Of a stretch of DNA of 64,000 bases, positions 9,441-17,790 are shown piece after piece. Every line of letters begins with the position of its first letter. Position 1 is the stretch's first letter. Below the pieces are notes generated by a model that searched no databases, had not been told where the DNA came from, and saw only the letters and a list, made by a program, of their open reading frames with translations. Source of the stretch: Phycisphaerales bacterium PN19_bin_20 (GTDB lineage: Bacteria > Planctomycetota > Phycisphaerae > Phycisphaerales > UBA1924); the NCBI GenBank assembly GCA_021173225.1, contig JAJOLK010000003.1:100436-164435 (forward strand), read 5' to 3'. The position numbers were made by a program, and so were the translations under genes.

Positions 9441-9446
9441 ATGATA
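9441..9446 (-). promoter_or_regulatory. -10-like TATCAT box deciding the HEAT-protein start
   Basis: TATCAT on the minus strand lies seven bases upstream of the GTG at 9433, inside the 72-base gap to the divergent ruvA. It supports the GTG as the start of a leaderless message. Confidence 0.4.
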
Positions 9447-9493
9447 TGGGCCAGTGCCGCCGACCATCGGCACGCCCGTGCGTTGGCGCGGGT

Positions 9494-9499
9494 TATCCT
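9494..9499 (+). promoter_or_regulatory. -10-like TATCCT box of ruvA
   Basis: TATCCT ends six bases before the ruvA ATG. The intervening GAAGGC is too close to the ATG to act as a normal Shine-Dalgarno sequence. Confidence 0.4.
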
Positions 9500-9505
9500 G
9501 AAGGC

Positions 9506-10177
9506 ATGCTGTCGCAACTCAGTGGGACGCTCGTGGCGGTTGATGGGCACACCCTCACGCTGCGGCCCGCCGGTGCCTTGGGCGAGGCGCTGACCCTTGA
9601 GGTCAAGGTGCCGGGCTATCTGGCGCGAAGGCTGACTACGCGCGTGGGCGAGGCGCTGGTGCTGCGGACCAGCCTGCTGCTGCAAGGTGAGAGTCAGGGC
9701 AGCAGCTTTACGCCGGTGCTGCTGGGGTTTGCCGATGCCGACGAGCAGGCGTTCTTTGAGCTGTTCACGACCGTCAAGGGCATCGGGGTGCGCAAGGCGT
9801 TGCGGGCGCTGGCCGAGCCGCCGGGGGTGGTGGCGGGGGCGATTGTCCGTGGCGATGCCAAGGGCCTGAGCCAACTGCCTGAGATCGGCAAGCGGCTGGC
9901 CGAGACGGTTATCGCCGAGCTCAAGGGCAAGGCGGACCGGTTCGCGAGCGCCGGTGGCCTAGAGCCGTCGATCGTTGGTCAGCGGATGGTTCCTGCGCCG
10001 GCGCGAGCCACTGGGCTGAGCGGGGCGGCGGGTGACGCGGTCGAGGCGCTGGTTCGCCTGGGTGAGCAGCGCGCCGAGGCCGAGCGGAAGGTTGTGAAGG
10101 CCTTGGAGCGTCACGCGGGCAGCGAGCGGGCGGGCTCGCCTGAAGGGATTGTGGGCCTGGTCTTTGCCGGCGGGTAA
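9506..10177 (+). CDS. ruvA: Holliday junction branch-migration complex subunit RuvA
   Basis: DNA-binding subunit of the RuvAB complex that drives Holliday junction branch migration. The 223-residue product has domain I at the N-terminus (MLSQLSGTLVAVDGHTLTL), a helix-hairpin-helix domain II with TTVKGIGVRKALRAL and LSQLPEIGKRLAETVIAELKGK, and a C-terminal domain III (AVEALVRLGEQRAEAERKV) that normally contacts RuvB. Domain III is followed by a short extra tail. No ruvB or ruvC lies next to it; the gene downstream is a sugar nucleotidyltransferase 66 bases away. It is divergent from the HEAT-repeat gene. Confidence 0.93.
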   Translation: MLSQLSGTLVAVDGHTLTLRPAGALGEALTLEVKVPGYLARRLTTRVGEALVLRTSLLLQGESQGSSFTPVLLGFADADEQAFFELFTTVKGIGVRKALRALAEPPGVVAGAIVRGDAKGLSQLPEIGKRLAETVIAELKGKADRFASAGGLEPSIVGQRMVPAPARATGLSGAAGDAVEALVRLGEQRAEAERKVVKALERHAGSERAGSPEGIVGLVFAGG

Positions 10178-10232
10178 AACGTCGGGGCGGGTTGGCTTTG
10201 GTGAGGCTCAACGCCGGGCGGGTTTGATCCGA

Positions 10233-10238
10233 TATCCT
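10233..10238 (+). promoter_or_regulatory. -10-like TATCCT box of the manC-type gene
   Basis: TATCCT ends five bases before the ATG at 10244, with no Shine-Dalgarno sequence. It is the same hexamer as at ruvA and sucD. Confidence 0.4.
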
Positions 10239-10243
10239 CGGGC

Positions 10244-11446
10244 ATGCGCTACGCGATGATCATGGCGGGGGGTGCTGGCACGCGCTTGTGGCCGATGAGC
10301 CGCAACCACTTGCCAAAGCAATTGCTACCGCTGATCCGTCCCGCGGGCGCTGGGGGCATCAGTGGCGGCATCAGTGGCGGCATCAGTGGCGGCATGAGTG
10401 GAAGCACGGGCGGCGATGGCGCTACTGGTAGAAGCGGCGCGGCAATGAGCCTCTTGCAGGTCGCGGCCCAGCGCATGGATGGGCTGGTGCCCCCGGCGCG
10501 GCGTTACATCTGCACGGGCGAGGCCTACCGCGAACCAATCCGCGCAGCGCTGCCCGAGTTCAGCGACGATCGGATCCTCGGTGAGCCGGTGGCGCGTGAC
10601 ACGGTCAACGCCGTGGGCTTTACCGCGGCGGTTTTGCAGAAGCTCGACCCCGAGGCGGTCTTCGCGGTCTTCACCGCTGACCATGTGATTGAGCCGCAGG
10701 ACATCTTCCGCCAGCGCGTTGAGCTGGGCTTTCGGCTGGTCGAGGCCGACCCCTCGCGTCTGGTGACGTTCTCGATCAAGCCGACGTACGCGGCGACGGG
10801 CTTTGGGTACATCGAGCGCGGTGTGACGGTGCCCGACAAGAACGCGCCGGGGGCTTTCAAGGTGGCGCGGTACGTCGAGAAGCCCAGCCTGCAGCGGGCG
10901 CAGGCCTACGTGGCCAGCGGGATGTTCAGCTGGAACAGCGGGATGTTCGTGTGGAAGGCCGCGACGGTGATGAAGTGCATCGAGCGGTTCAAGCCCGAGG
11001 CCTTCGAGGGGCTGACCAAGATCCAGAAGGCGTGGGGCACCAGCGAGCAAGGCCGCGTGCTGGCGGAGGTCTATCCCGCGCTGCCAAAAATCAGCGTTGA
11101 CTACGCGATCATGGAGCCGGCGAGCACCGACAAGCTTGTCTCGGTGGCGACTGTCGAGATGGACCTGGCGTGGCTTGATGTGGGCAGTTGGCCCAGCTAT
11201 GGCGAGACGCTGACGCCCGATGAGCGCGGCAACCGGCGCGGCGGGGTCATCACCCCCGAGAACGCGCCGATGATCGGCGGGAGCAACAACCTGGTAGTTT
11301 CCAGTGAGCCGGGGCACACCGTCGCCCTTCTGGGCTGTGACAACCTGATCGTTGTTCACACGCCCGACGCCACGCTGGTCATGCCGCGCGAGAAGGCCGA
11401 GGAGCTCAAGACCCTGCACGGCCAGCTCCGCCCGAACCTGAAGTAG
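10244..11446 (+). CDS. manC: mannose-1-phosphate guanylyltransferase
   Basis: Makes GDP-mannose from mannose 1-phosphate and GTP for envelope polysaccharides. The N-terminal nucleotidyltransferase signature MAGGAGTRLWPMSR is at residues 8-21, followed by PKQLLPL; further motifs are FTADHVIEP, the YVEKPSL sugar-phosphate loop, and FSWNSGMFVWK. The 400-residue length corresponds to a ManC without the C-terminal phosphomannose isomerase domain. Directly after PKQLLPLIRP an extra Gly-rich loop (repeats of GGISG) is encoded by a 12-bp tandem repeat, an unusual place for an insertion because it follows the nucleotide-binding signature. No other GDP-mannose gene is adjacent; a phosphohexomutase lies at 55 kb. 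Confidence 0.92.
   Translation: MRYAMIMAGGAGTRLWPMSRNHLPKQLLPLIRPAGAGGISGGISGGISGGMSGSTGGDGATGRSGAAMSLLQVAAQRMDGLVPPARRYICTGEAYREPIRAALPEFSDDRILGEPVARDTVNAVGFTAAVLQKLDPEAVFAVFTADHVIEPQDIFRQRVELGFRLVEADPSRLVTFSIKPTYAATGFGYIERGVTVPDKNAPGAFKVARYVEKPSLQRAQAYVASGMFSWNSGMFVWKAATVMKCIERFKPEAFEGLTKIQKAWGTSEQGRVLAEVYPALPKISVDYAIMEPASTDKLVSVATVEMDLAWLDVGSWPSYGETLTPDERGNRRGGVITPENAPMIGGSNNLVVSSEPGHTVALLGCDNLIVVHTPDATLVMPREKAEELKTLHGQLRPNLK
10355..10402 (+). repeat. 12-bp in-frame tandem repeat in manC
   Basis: Three perfect copies of GGCATCAGTGGC start at 10355, 10367 and 10379, and a degenerate fourth (GGCATGAGTGGA) starts at 10391. They encode Gly-Ile-Ser-Gly units. A multiple of three keeps the frame whatever the copy number. 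Confidence 0.9.
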
Positions 11447-11514
11447 ACGAGGGCCCTGCGTGGAAGCTTGGCACTTCCGCCGCGGGCCGGTGGGTTACCG
11501 CCTACGAATCTCTC

Positions 11515-12027
11515 ATGATCGGTGAACAAAGAGTCCGCGTTCGCAAAGCGCTGCCCGCTGACGTACCGCTGATGCTGGCGCTGGTGTGTGAACTGGCGGA
11601 GTACGAGCGTGCCGAGCCGGGCGCGGTGACCGCGACAGAGGCGAGCATTGCGGCGGCGATGTTCCCCCCTGCCGGTGCGCCGCACGCTGACGGACTCGTC
11701 GATGGTCTGATCGCGGAACTTGACGGCGTGCCTCAGGGCATGGCGATCTGCTTTACCAACTTCTCTTCGTGGCTCGGGCGGCCTGGGCTCTACCTTGAAG
11801 ACCTGTTTGTGCGCCCAGCGGCCCGGGGCCACGGGCTGGGCAAGCGCCTGCTGATTGAGGTCGCACGCCTGGCAGTTGCTCGAGGGTGCCGACGCCTGGA
11901 CTGGGTCGTGCTTGACTGGAACACCCCAGCGATCGAATTCTATAAGGGCCTGGGCGCCACCCCGATGAACGAATGGACGGGCTACCGCCTTAGCGGGGCG
12001 GCACTGGCCCGCGTTGCGGCGCTGTGA
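11515..12027 (+). CDS. GNAT-family N-acetyltransferase
   Basis: A 170-residue single-domain acetyl-CoA-dependent acetyltransferase. The N-terminus VRVRKALPADVPLMLALVCELAEYER is the typical first strand and helix. The acetyl-CoA pyrophosphate loop is LFVRPAARGHGLGKRLL (R-x-x-G-x-G/A pattern), and the C-terminal LDWNTPAIEFYKGLGA matches the end of GNAT folds. The overall pattern resembles the diamine (spermidine/spermine) acetyltransferase branch, but the substrate cannot be told from the sequence. It sits between manC and ruvX on the same strand with 68- and 59-base gaps. Confidence 0.88.
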   Translation: MIGEQRVRVRKALPADVPLMLALVCELAEYERAEPGAVTATEASIAAAMFPPAGAPHADGLVDGLIAELDGVPQGMAICFTNFSSWLGRPGLYLEDLFVRPAARGHGLGKRLLIEVARLAVARGCRRLDWVVLDWNTPAIEFYKGLGATPMNEWTGYRLSGAALARVAAL

Positions 12028-12074
12028 TCGCCAGCGGCGCGCGGACGCAGGTGATTGCTCACCCTCAGCGCGCG

Positions 12075-12080
12075 TAATCT
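12075..12080 (+). promoter_or_regulatory. -10-like TAATCT box of ruvX
   Basis: TAATCT ends six bases before the GTG start of ruvX. No Shine-Dalgarno sequence is present, so the mRNA may be leaderless. Confidence 0.35.
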
Positions 12081-12086
12081 GCACGC

Positions 12087-12593
12087 GTGCGATACTTGTG
12101 CATCGACCTTGGCGACAAACGCACCGGCCTGGCGGTGGGCGATGCCGTCACGGGCTTTGCCTCACCCGCGGGCGTGCTCGAGGTGCCCGTGGGGGCCAAC
12201 GCGGGTGCCGAGCTTCAGCGTGCGATCGTCAAGGCGATCCATCAGCACGGCCCGGGTGCGCTGGTGCTGGGCCTGCCGATAAACATGGACGACACCGAGG
12301 GCCCGCGCGCCAAGCTTGTGCGGGCCTGGGGCGTGCGGATCGGCACCCTCACGGGTCTGAAGGTGCACTATCAAGACGAGCGGCTGACCAGCGCTGACGC
12401 CGACTGGCAGATGGCGCGCAGTGGGCTGACGCGCGGGCAGAAGAAGGCCAAGCGCGATGCGCTCGCTGCCGCGACGATCCTGCGCGACTTTCTGAGCACG
12501 ATACCACCGCCGTCACCACCGCAACCGCGATCGCCATCGCCAACGTCACCGCCGTCGCCCCTCCCGCCCCCAGCGCCGGGCGCGCCTGTATGA
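12087..12593 (+). CDS. ruvX: RuvX/YqgF-family RNase H-like nuclease (pre-16S rRNA processing)
   Basis: Predicted RNase H-fold nuclease; the family matures the 16S rRNA 5' end and was earlier annotated as a Holliday junction resolvase. The first strand MRYLCIDLGDKRTGLAVGD holds the catalytic Asp in IDLGDKR, LVLGLPINMDD is the second motif, and YQDERLTSADAD carries the acidic motif. The start is a GTG at 12087. The last 25 or so residues (PPPSPPQPRSPSPTSPPSP) are a Pro/Ser-rich tail beyond the normal 140-residue fold. Confidence 0.9.
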   Translation: MRYLCIDLGDKRTGLAVGDAVTGFASPAGVLEVPVGANAGAELQRAIVKAIHQHGPGALVLGLPINMDDTEGPRAKLVRAWGVRIGTLTGLKVHYQDERLTSADADWQMARSGLTRGQKKAKRDALAAATILRDFLSTIPPPSPPQPRSPSPTSPPSPLPPPAPGAPV

Positions 12594-12695
12594 AGTGAGG
12601 CCGCGGCGAAACCGATCCGCGGCCGCCGTCGAACGCACGTACGGCTCGGGCGATACGCTCGGGCAGCAGCCGACGTTGACCAGCGCTCCCGCAGG

Positions 12696-13817
12696 ATGAA
12701 CCCAATGACCTCGAAGCTTCGCTCAGCCAACCGTGTTGACCAGCCCGCTCGCCCCGGCGTTGCGGGCGTTCGTGCCGGGCCGTGCCACGCGTTGGTAGCG
12801 CGTGCGGCAGCGCGATGGGTGAGCGTGATTGGCAAGGTGAGCTTTGTGAGCCTGATGGGCGCGATGACCTTCGCGTGGCCTGCGCTGGCGCAGACGCCCG
12901 GGGTTGTTCCCGGCGCGACTCCCCCATCAGCGGCACCATCACCTGCCCCCAGCAACCCTAGTACGCCATCACCCCAAGCCCAGCCCCAGTCCCAGTCCAA
13001 CGGCGCGGTTGATCCGCGCGTTAGCATGGCTCTTGATCGCATCGAGGCCGCCGACCGCGAGTTGACCAGCCTCGGTGCCGCGCTCCGCCTTATCCGGCGT
13101 TTCCCGGCCATCCAGGGCGGCGGTCAGCAGACGCAGTACGGGACCATTTCGTTTGTCGTGCAGCCTGCGGCAGGCCCGGCGCAAACGGGCGCGGCGCAAC
13201 CTGCCGCAGCACAGCCGGGGGTCGCGCCGCCGGCCCCGCTGCGAAAGTTTGCAATCAAGTTTGAGACGCGCGACATCCCCGATGCCGCGGGCCAGATGAG
13301 GCGCGAGAGCGACCCGCAGGACTTCATCTTCGACGGCACGTGGCTGCTTGAGCGTCGGCACAACGACAAGTTCTTCGCGCGTCGGCGGATGCTGGCCCCC
13401 GGGGCCGGGCGCGACCCGCTGAAGATCGGCGAGGGCCCCTTCCCGCTGCCCATCGGGCAACGCAAGGCCGACATGCTCGAGCGGTTCGATGTCACAATCG
13501 TGGACGTGATGGACAGCGCGCCGGACAACCCGCGCTTGCGCGAGGTGCTCAAGGGTTGCACGCAGCTGCGACTGCTGCCGCGGGTTGAGACGCTGGGGGC
13601 GAAGGACTTCCGCGAGATCCGCCTGTGGTTCCGCGAGCCCGACGCACTGCCGATCTTCGCGCAGACCATCAACCGCGATGACAGCAGCGCCGAGGTGTTT
13701 TTGGTCAACGTCAAGCGCAACGAGCCGGTCGCGCCCGGGAGCTTTGACACCACGCCCCCCGCCGACGCCGAGGGCTGGAAGGGCGACGTGATCGACCAGG
13801 TGCCCAATAGTCCTTAA
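12696..13817 (+). CDS. secreted LolA-like/outer-membrane lipoprotein-sorting-type protein
   Basis: A 373-residue exported protein. A hydrophobic stretch (VIGKVSFVSLMGAMTFAWPALA, before QTPG) near residues 45-65 looks like a signal peptide; the long charged lead before it suggests that an in-frame GTG at about 12820 may be the true start. A Pro/Ser/Gln linker follows. The C-terminal two thirds hold alternating strands such as FAIKFETRDI, DFIFDGTWLLERRHNDKFFARRRM, TQLRLLPRVETLGAKDFREIRLWF and FAQTINRDDSSAEVFLVNVKRNEPV. This matches the LolA/outer-membrane lipoprotein-sorting fold common in planctomycetes. Whether it carries lipoproteins is unknown. A long leader separates it from ruvX. Confidence 0.65.
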   Translation: MNPMTSKLRSANRVDQPARPGVAGVRAGPCHALVARAAARWVSVIGKVSFVSLMGAMTFAWPALAQTPGVVPGATPPSAAPSPAPSNPSTPSPQAQPQSQSNGAVDPRVSMALDRIEAADRELTSLGAALRLIRRFPAIQGGGQQTQYGTISFVVQPAAGPAQTGAAQPAAAQPGVAPPAPLRKFAIKFETRDIPDAAGQMRRESDPQDFIFDGTWLLERRHNDKFFARRRMLAPGAGRDPLKIGEGPFPLPIGQRKADMLERFDVTIVDVMDSAPDNPRLREVLKGCTQLRLLPRVETLGAKDFREIRLWFREPDALPIFAQTINRDDSSAEVFLVNVKRNEPVAPGSFDTTPPADAEGWKGDVIDQVPNSP

Positions 13818-13934
13818 AACTATGGTCTGCTGACGGGCTCGGCACCCGTAACGGGTACGGTGGCGTTGGCCGCCAGGTCAAGATTCATCCGCATCAGACG
13901 CACCCGCGCCGGGGCGTGACCGATACAACTGGGC

Positions 13935-16841
13935 ATGTGCGCACGCGATTGCTCTGTTCATTCAGCCGCCGCCCGATTGGGCTCGGCCCCGTTGGCCGCC
14001 GTGATGCTGGTGGTGCTGCTGGCCGGGGGTGCTACCGCCATAAATCAGAACGCGCGCGAGCCGGCGGCTGACCAGAAGGCCCCGCCGTCAGTGTCGGCAC
14101 CAACCCTCGTCGAGGGCCGCGTGCTGCTGGCCCAAGGCGTGCGCGACGCACTCGACGCCGGCTTCCTCACGCCGTTAGAGGCCCGGGCCCTCCGCCTCAA
14201 GCACGGCGTGCCGCTGCCAGCAGACCTTGCCTCTGGCCCGCCCTCAACCTGGACTGACGCCGCCCTGGTCGCGGCCCGAGCGCAGACCGCGCTTTTGTGC
14301 GGCGCGTGGGACGACCCAAGCCTGATCGATCAGCGCGCTGATGTGCTCGACCGCGCCGAGGCCCTCTTGCAGCGAGGGCAGCCCGCACAGGCTCTGGCGC
14401 TGCTCGCGCCGGTGGCACCGGACGCGGGGCGAGCCCGTCGCGCGGCCCTGCGTCTGCAGGGGGCGATGATGGCCCCGGGGCTTGACGCCGCGGCACGCGA
14501 GGCGGCTGTTGTCGACGCGCTGGCGCTGGTCAAAGAGCTGGGCACCGGCAAACTCGGTGGTGCGCAAGAGACCGTCGAGGTCGTGCAACTCGCCGCAACG
14601 CTGGTGCGGCAGCTTGGCGCTGAGCGCGTACCCGGCGCTGACCATCAGGCGCTGCTAGGGCACCTTGCGAGTGCCCGCGCGGCGGACGGGCTGCTGTGGT
14701 CCGTGCCCGCCGTTGAAGGCGAGCTGCTGCTGGAGAAAGACAACTACGCGCAGGCTCGCAACGCGCTGGCCGAGGCCTCAAAGCTCAACCCCAGCGCCGC
14801 GCGGGTTTGGCTGACCGGCGGGCTGATGGCCGTGGCGAGCTTTGACTTTGACAACGCCGAACGGATGGCCGAGCGGCTCGATCGCGCCGCGCAGGTCCCG
14901 GCCTTGGGCGTGCCCGAAGGCCGACCTGAAGACAAGCCTGAGGCCAAACTTGAACACCCAGCCCATCCCGAGCCAGCCCAGCCCGAGCCAGCCCAGCCCG
15001 AGCCAGCCCAGCCCGAGCCAGCCCCGGCCAGCGCGATGGGCGCGGTCGTGCGCGCCCGTGCGTTGCTGCGACAAGACGGCTCCGAGCCCGCCGCCGCGCT
15101 GATTGACGCGCAGCTTGCGCGGTTCCCTGACGCGCCACTACTGCTGGCAATCCGCGCCGGCGTGCTGGCTGGCGGCTATCGCTTTGACGAGCTGACGGCA
15201 GCGCTTGATCACTACGAGGCGAAGTTCAGCGGACATCCAAACGCCGCGTTTGTTGGTGGTCAGGTGCTGGCGGACCTTCGTCAGTACGAAAAGGCCGCGG
15301 TTGTGCTCGGGCGTGCGCAGCGCCTGGCCCCAAGCTGGGCGCAGCCGGCAGTTGAGCTGGGCCTGCTTGAGGTTCAGAGCGGTCGCAACGAGCAGGCCCT
15401 CGCGGCCCTTGAGCGGGCCTTTGTGCTGGACCCGTTCAACGTTCGGGCCGACAACTCTTTGCGTTTGCTGCGCGACCTTTCGGGCTTCAGCAGCGTCGAG
15501 GGTGAGCACTTTATCGTGCGTGCCAAGGGTGAGCTTGACACGCTGCTGGCCCGTGAGATGCTGCCTGTGCTCGAAGCGATCCACGGGCGTGTCGCGGGCG
15601 ATGGGCCGGGCGAGCTAAGCCACACGCCCGCGCGCCGCACGGTAATTGAGCTGATGCCAAACCACGCGAGCTTTGCGGTGCGGATCGCCGGGCTGCCCAG
15701 GCTGCACACCATCGCCGCCAGCACTGGCCCGGTGATCGCGATGGAGGCCCCGCGCGACGGGCGCGGGCACAGCGGCGCGTACGACTGGGAGCGCGTGCTG
15801 CAGCATGAGTATGTGCACACGGTGGGCCTGAGCCGCACGAGCAACCGGATGCCACACTGGTTCACCGAGGCGCAGGCGGTCTACCTTGAGCGGCGTGAGC
15901 GCGACTACCCGACGGTGCAGCTTTTGCAGCGCGCGTTCGAACAAGACGAGCTGTTCGACCTCGAGCAGATCAACATCGCCTTCACGCGCCCCAAGCGCCC
16001 GACCGACCGCGCCCTGGCCTATGCCCAAGGGCATTGGATGTACCAGTTCATGAGCCAAACCTTTGGCGACCAGGCTCCGCTGAAGCTGATGGATCGCTTC
16101 GCCAAGGGCCAGCGCCTTGCTGAGGCGCTGCAGGCCGAGCTGGGCGTCAGCCCCGCGCAGTTTCTCGCGCAGTTCCGCCCGTGGGCGGCGACGCAGCTCA
16201 TCGCCTGGGGCGTGCAGACACCCGCGGGCGTGCCCAGCGCCGCGGCGCTGCTAGGGACCGCCCAGGCGGGCGGGCCGCAGGACGCAGCTTTAGACGGCGC
16301 GCCAGACGGGCAGCTAGACGCGAAGATCGCCGCCGCACTTGAGGCGCACCCGGACCATGCTGACGTGCTCGAGCTGGCCCTGCGCCGCGCGTCGGAGGCC
16401 GCCGCCAGCGGGGTGCTGAGCGCCAAGGCCATCGAGATCGCGCAGCGCTACGCGCAGGCCCGACCGGTCGACCCCCTGCCGCACCGCATGCTGGCCCGGC
16501 ACTTTCTTGCAACCGACGCCGCCGCGGCCACTTCGCACCTGCGCTGGCTTGACGCGCGCGAGGAGCGCGAGCCGACCTACGCCGCTCAGGTCGCCACGCT
16601 GCTGGTCCAGCAGGGCGACCTCGCGGGCGCCGGCCAGTACGCCGAGCGGGCCGTGCGCATCAGCCCCTACGGCGGGCAACTGCGTGAGCTGGCGGCGACC
16701 ATCGCCGTGCAGCGCCGTGAGCTTCCGACCGCGCGCCGGCATCTTGAGTTCCTGGCGCTGCTTGAGCCGCAAAACCCCAAGCACCAAGCCCGCCTGACGG
16801 CCCTGAAGCGCCTCGAGAGCGAGAGCACGCAAAGGCCCTGA
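13935..16841 (+). CDS. secreted TPR protein with gluzincin-type metallopeptidase domain
   Basis: A 968-residue exported protein. A signal peptide (LAAVMLVVLLAGGATA) ends near residue 34. Helical TPR-like repeats follow, broken near residues 345-365 by an E-P-A-Q-P tandem repeat. A peptidase-MA-like domain lies around residues 520-750 with the zinc motif HEYVH near residue 620 (nucleotides 15784-15798), and HWFTEAQAVYLE about 20 residues later supplies the third zinc ligand (Glu). C-terminal TPRs follow to the end. The probable role is a periplasmic or surface zinc peptidase whose TPRs recruit partners; the substrate is unknown. A TACAAC sequence lies just upstream of the ATG. Confidence 0.8.
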   Translation: MCARDCSVHSAAARLGSAPLAAVMLVVLLAGGATAINQNAREPAADQKAPPSVSAPTLVEGRVLLAQGVRDALDAGFLTPLEARALRLKHGVPLPADLASGPPSTWTDAALVAARAQTALLCGAWDDPSLIDQRADVLDRAEALLQRGQPAQALALLAPVAPDAGRARRAALRLQGAMMAPGLDAAAREAAVVDALALVKELGTGKLGGAQETVEVVQLAATLVRQLGAERVPGADHQALLGHLASARAADGLLWSVPAVEGELLLEKDNYAQARNALAEASKLNPSAARVWLTGGLMAVASFDFDNAERMAERLDRAAQVPALGVPEGRPEDKPEAKLEHPAHPEPAQPEPAQPEPAQPEPAPASAMGAVVRARALLRQDGSEPAAALIDAQLARFPDAPLLLAIRAGVLAGGYRFDELTAALDHYEAKFSGHPNAAFVGGQVLADLRQYEKAAVVLGRAQRLAPSWAQPAVELGLLEVQSGRNEQALAALERAFVLDPFNVRADNSLRLLRDLSGFSSVEGEHFIVRAKGELDTLLAREMLPVLEAIHGRVAGDGPGELSHTPARRTVIELMPNHASFAVRIAGLPRLHTIAASTGPVIAMEAPRDGRGHSGAYDWERVLQHEYVHTVGLSRTSNRMPHWFTEAQAVYLERRERDYPTVQLLQRAFEQDELFDLEQINIAFTRPKRPTDRALAYAQGHWMYQFMSQTFGDQAPLKLMDRFAKGQRLAEALQAELGVSPAQFLAQFRPWAATQLIAWGVQTPAGVPSAAALLGTAQAGGPQDAALDGAPDGQLDAKIAAALEAHPDHADVLELALRRASEAAASGVLSAKAIEIAQRYAQARPVDPLPHRMLARHFLATDAAAATSHLRWLDAREEREPTYAAQVATLLVQQGDLAGAGQYAERAVRISPYGGQLRELAATIAVQRRELPTARRHLEFLALLEPQNPKHQARLTALKRLESESTQRP
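14967..15026 (+). repeat. 15-bp in-frame tandem repeat in the TPR metallopeptidase gene
   Basis: Four copies of a 15-bp unit (CCCGAGCCAGCCCAG, the last diverging at its end) encode Pro-Glu-Pro-Ala-Gln units, a rigid linker between TPR blocks. Confidence 0.88.
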
Positions 16842-16894
16842 GCGCGGCGAAGACCGCGCGACGTCTCACACGAACACCGGCTCGATCTGGATGT

Positions 16895-16916
16895 AAAAAC
16901 AGGCACGGCCCGTGCC
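16895..16916 (-). terminator. Rho-independent terminator of the small lipoprotein gene
   Basis: Read on the minus strand, a six-base-pair stem GGCACG/CGTGCC with a three-base loop (16902-16916) is followed by TGTTTTT. It lies about 70 bases after the stop codon of the minus-strand lipoprotein gene. Confidence 0.65.
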
Positions 16917-16983
16917 GCGCCCGCTCATTGACGATCAATGACACTCAACGTTCAACCACGCTTGAGGTCGCAGCCGATCGCGC

Positions 16984-17304
16984 TTAGGGCTCGTTGCTGG
17001 TTCTGGTCGGGACGGTCGCAAACTCGATGCGGCCAGCGTCGTTGCTCGGGGCCTTGCGCAGCTTGGCGGCACGGGCCACCGCCACCTGACGATCAACCTT
17101 GTACCCCAGCCCGTCGCTGGCCATCGCCACGCCGGAGAACTGCGGGTAGATGTCCAGCCCGTTCTGGTAGGCCCAGGGCTTGACCTGCGAGACGGACGTG
17201 CGGTACTGCGAGTCGTTGCTGGCCGTGTTCGGCGTCCCAGCGCAGGCACCCAGCAGGGCGGTGGTGGCAAGGGCGGCCAGGGTGACGATCGTGCGACGGT
17301 TCAT
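16984..17304 (-). CDS. small lipoprotein of unknown function
   Basis: A 106-residue product starting MNRRTIVTLAALATTALLGAC; LLGAC is a clear lipobox, so the mature protein should be lipid-anchored at Cys21. A GGAG ribosome binding site lies about six bases before the ATG at 17304, and an in-frame ATG at 17319 is less likely. The mature part (for example KPWAYQNGLDIYPQFSGVAMASDGLGYKVDRQVAV) matches no family I know. It diverges from the type VI island, and its own terminator follows. I considered TssJ, but the mature part is too short and lacks that family's strand pattern. Confidence 0.72.
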   Translation of the reverse strand: MNRRTIVTLAALATTALLGACAGTPNTASNDSQYRTSVSQVKPWAYQNGLDIYPQFSGVAMASDGLGYKVDRQVAVARAAKLRKAPSNDAGRIEFATVPTRTSNEP

Positions 17305-17790
17305 GTGAGGCTCCATCATGCGGTGTGTGCTCGTTCAGCGCCGGCTGTGTGGGCCGGCGTGCGCCACTCGGCGGGACATCCGCTCGAGGAGCCCGCCGCG
17401 ATGCCCCAGTGGCTTGCGGCGGCGGCGCACAGGTCCATCGACCCAACACACGCCAACATTCGGCAGGTCTTGCGCGTTCGAGCTGTCGTCGGGGCTTCTC
17501 GGTCCTCGCGCCCGGCACCGGTTACCCACGCCGCGCGGGTGCGGGTCCGAGTCGTCGCGCTGCCCAGCCTTCGAACTCAGTGTTCGGATGAAGATCGGGT
17601 CTGTTGATGCGGGCATGCCCGAGCGCTTGCAGGCTTTGCACGGCAATCCGCGGCCCAATGAGAATGACAGACGGCGAAAAATGTCGGCCTTCACCCGTCC
17701 AGACCCCTTGCATGAAGGGATGATTCCCCGTAGTCTGCTGGTTGTGCCGCTCGCCGCTGGTTCGCGCGTGGCACAAGGGAGACCCGCGCG
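17305..17790. promoter_or_regulatory. divergent regulatory region upstream of the type VI island
   Basis: These 486 bases separate the minus-strand lipoprotein from the first gene of the island. They should hold the promoters of both. I see no gene I can support here, no clear -10/-35 pair and no convincing sigma54 element (TGGCAC occurs at 17769 but without a TTGC partner). The last 100 bases are less GC-rich than the rest, and an AAGGGAG sequence shortly before 17791 may serve as ribosome binding site. Confidence 0.5.

Noticed and set aside
7881-9593. 570-codon plus-strand frame antisense to the HEAT-repeat gene
   Set aside because: It is Ser/Arg/Ala-rich without domains and overlaps the ruvA start. 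The minus-strand HEAT-like protein with signal-like N-terminus is the better reading.
16984-17304. The small lipoprotein as a TssJ of the type VI system
   Set aside because: TssJ is usually longer with a beta-sandwich pattern. This protein is about 86 residues after the lipobox, is transcribed away from the island and has its own terminator.
17769-17774. TGGCAC as a sigma54 -24 element before the type VI island
   Set aside because: The matching -12 TTGC element is missing at the required spacing (AGAC is found instead).
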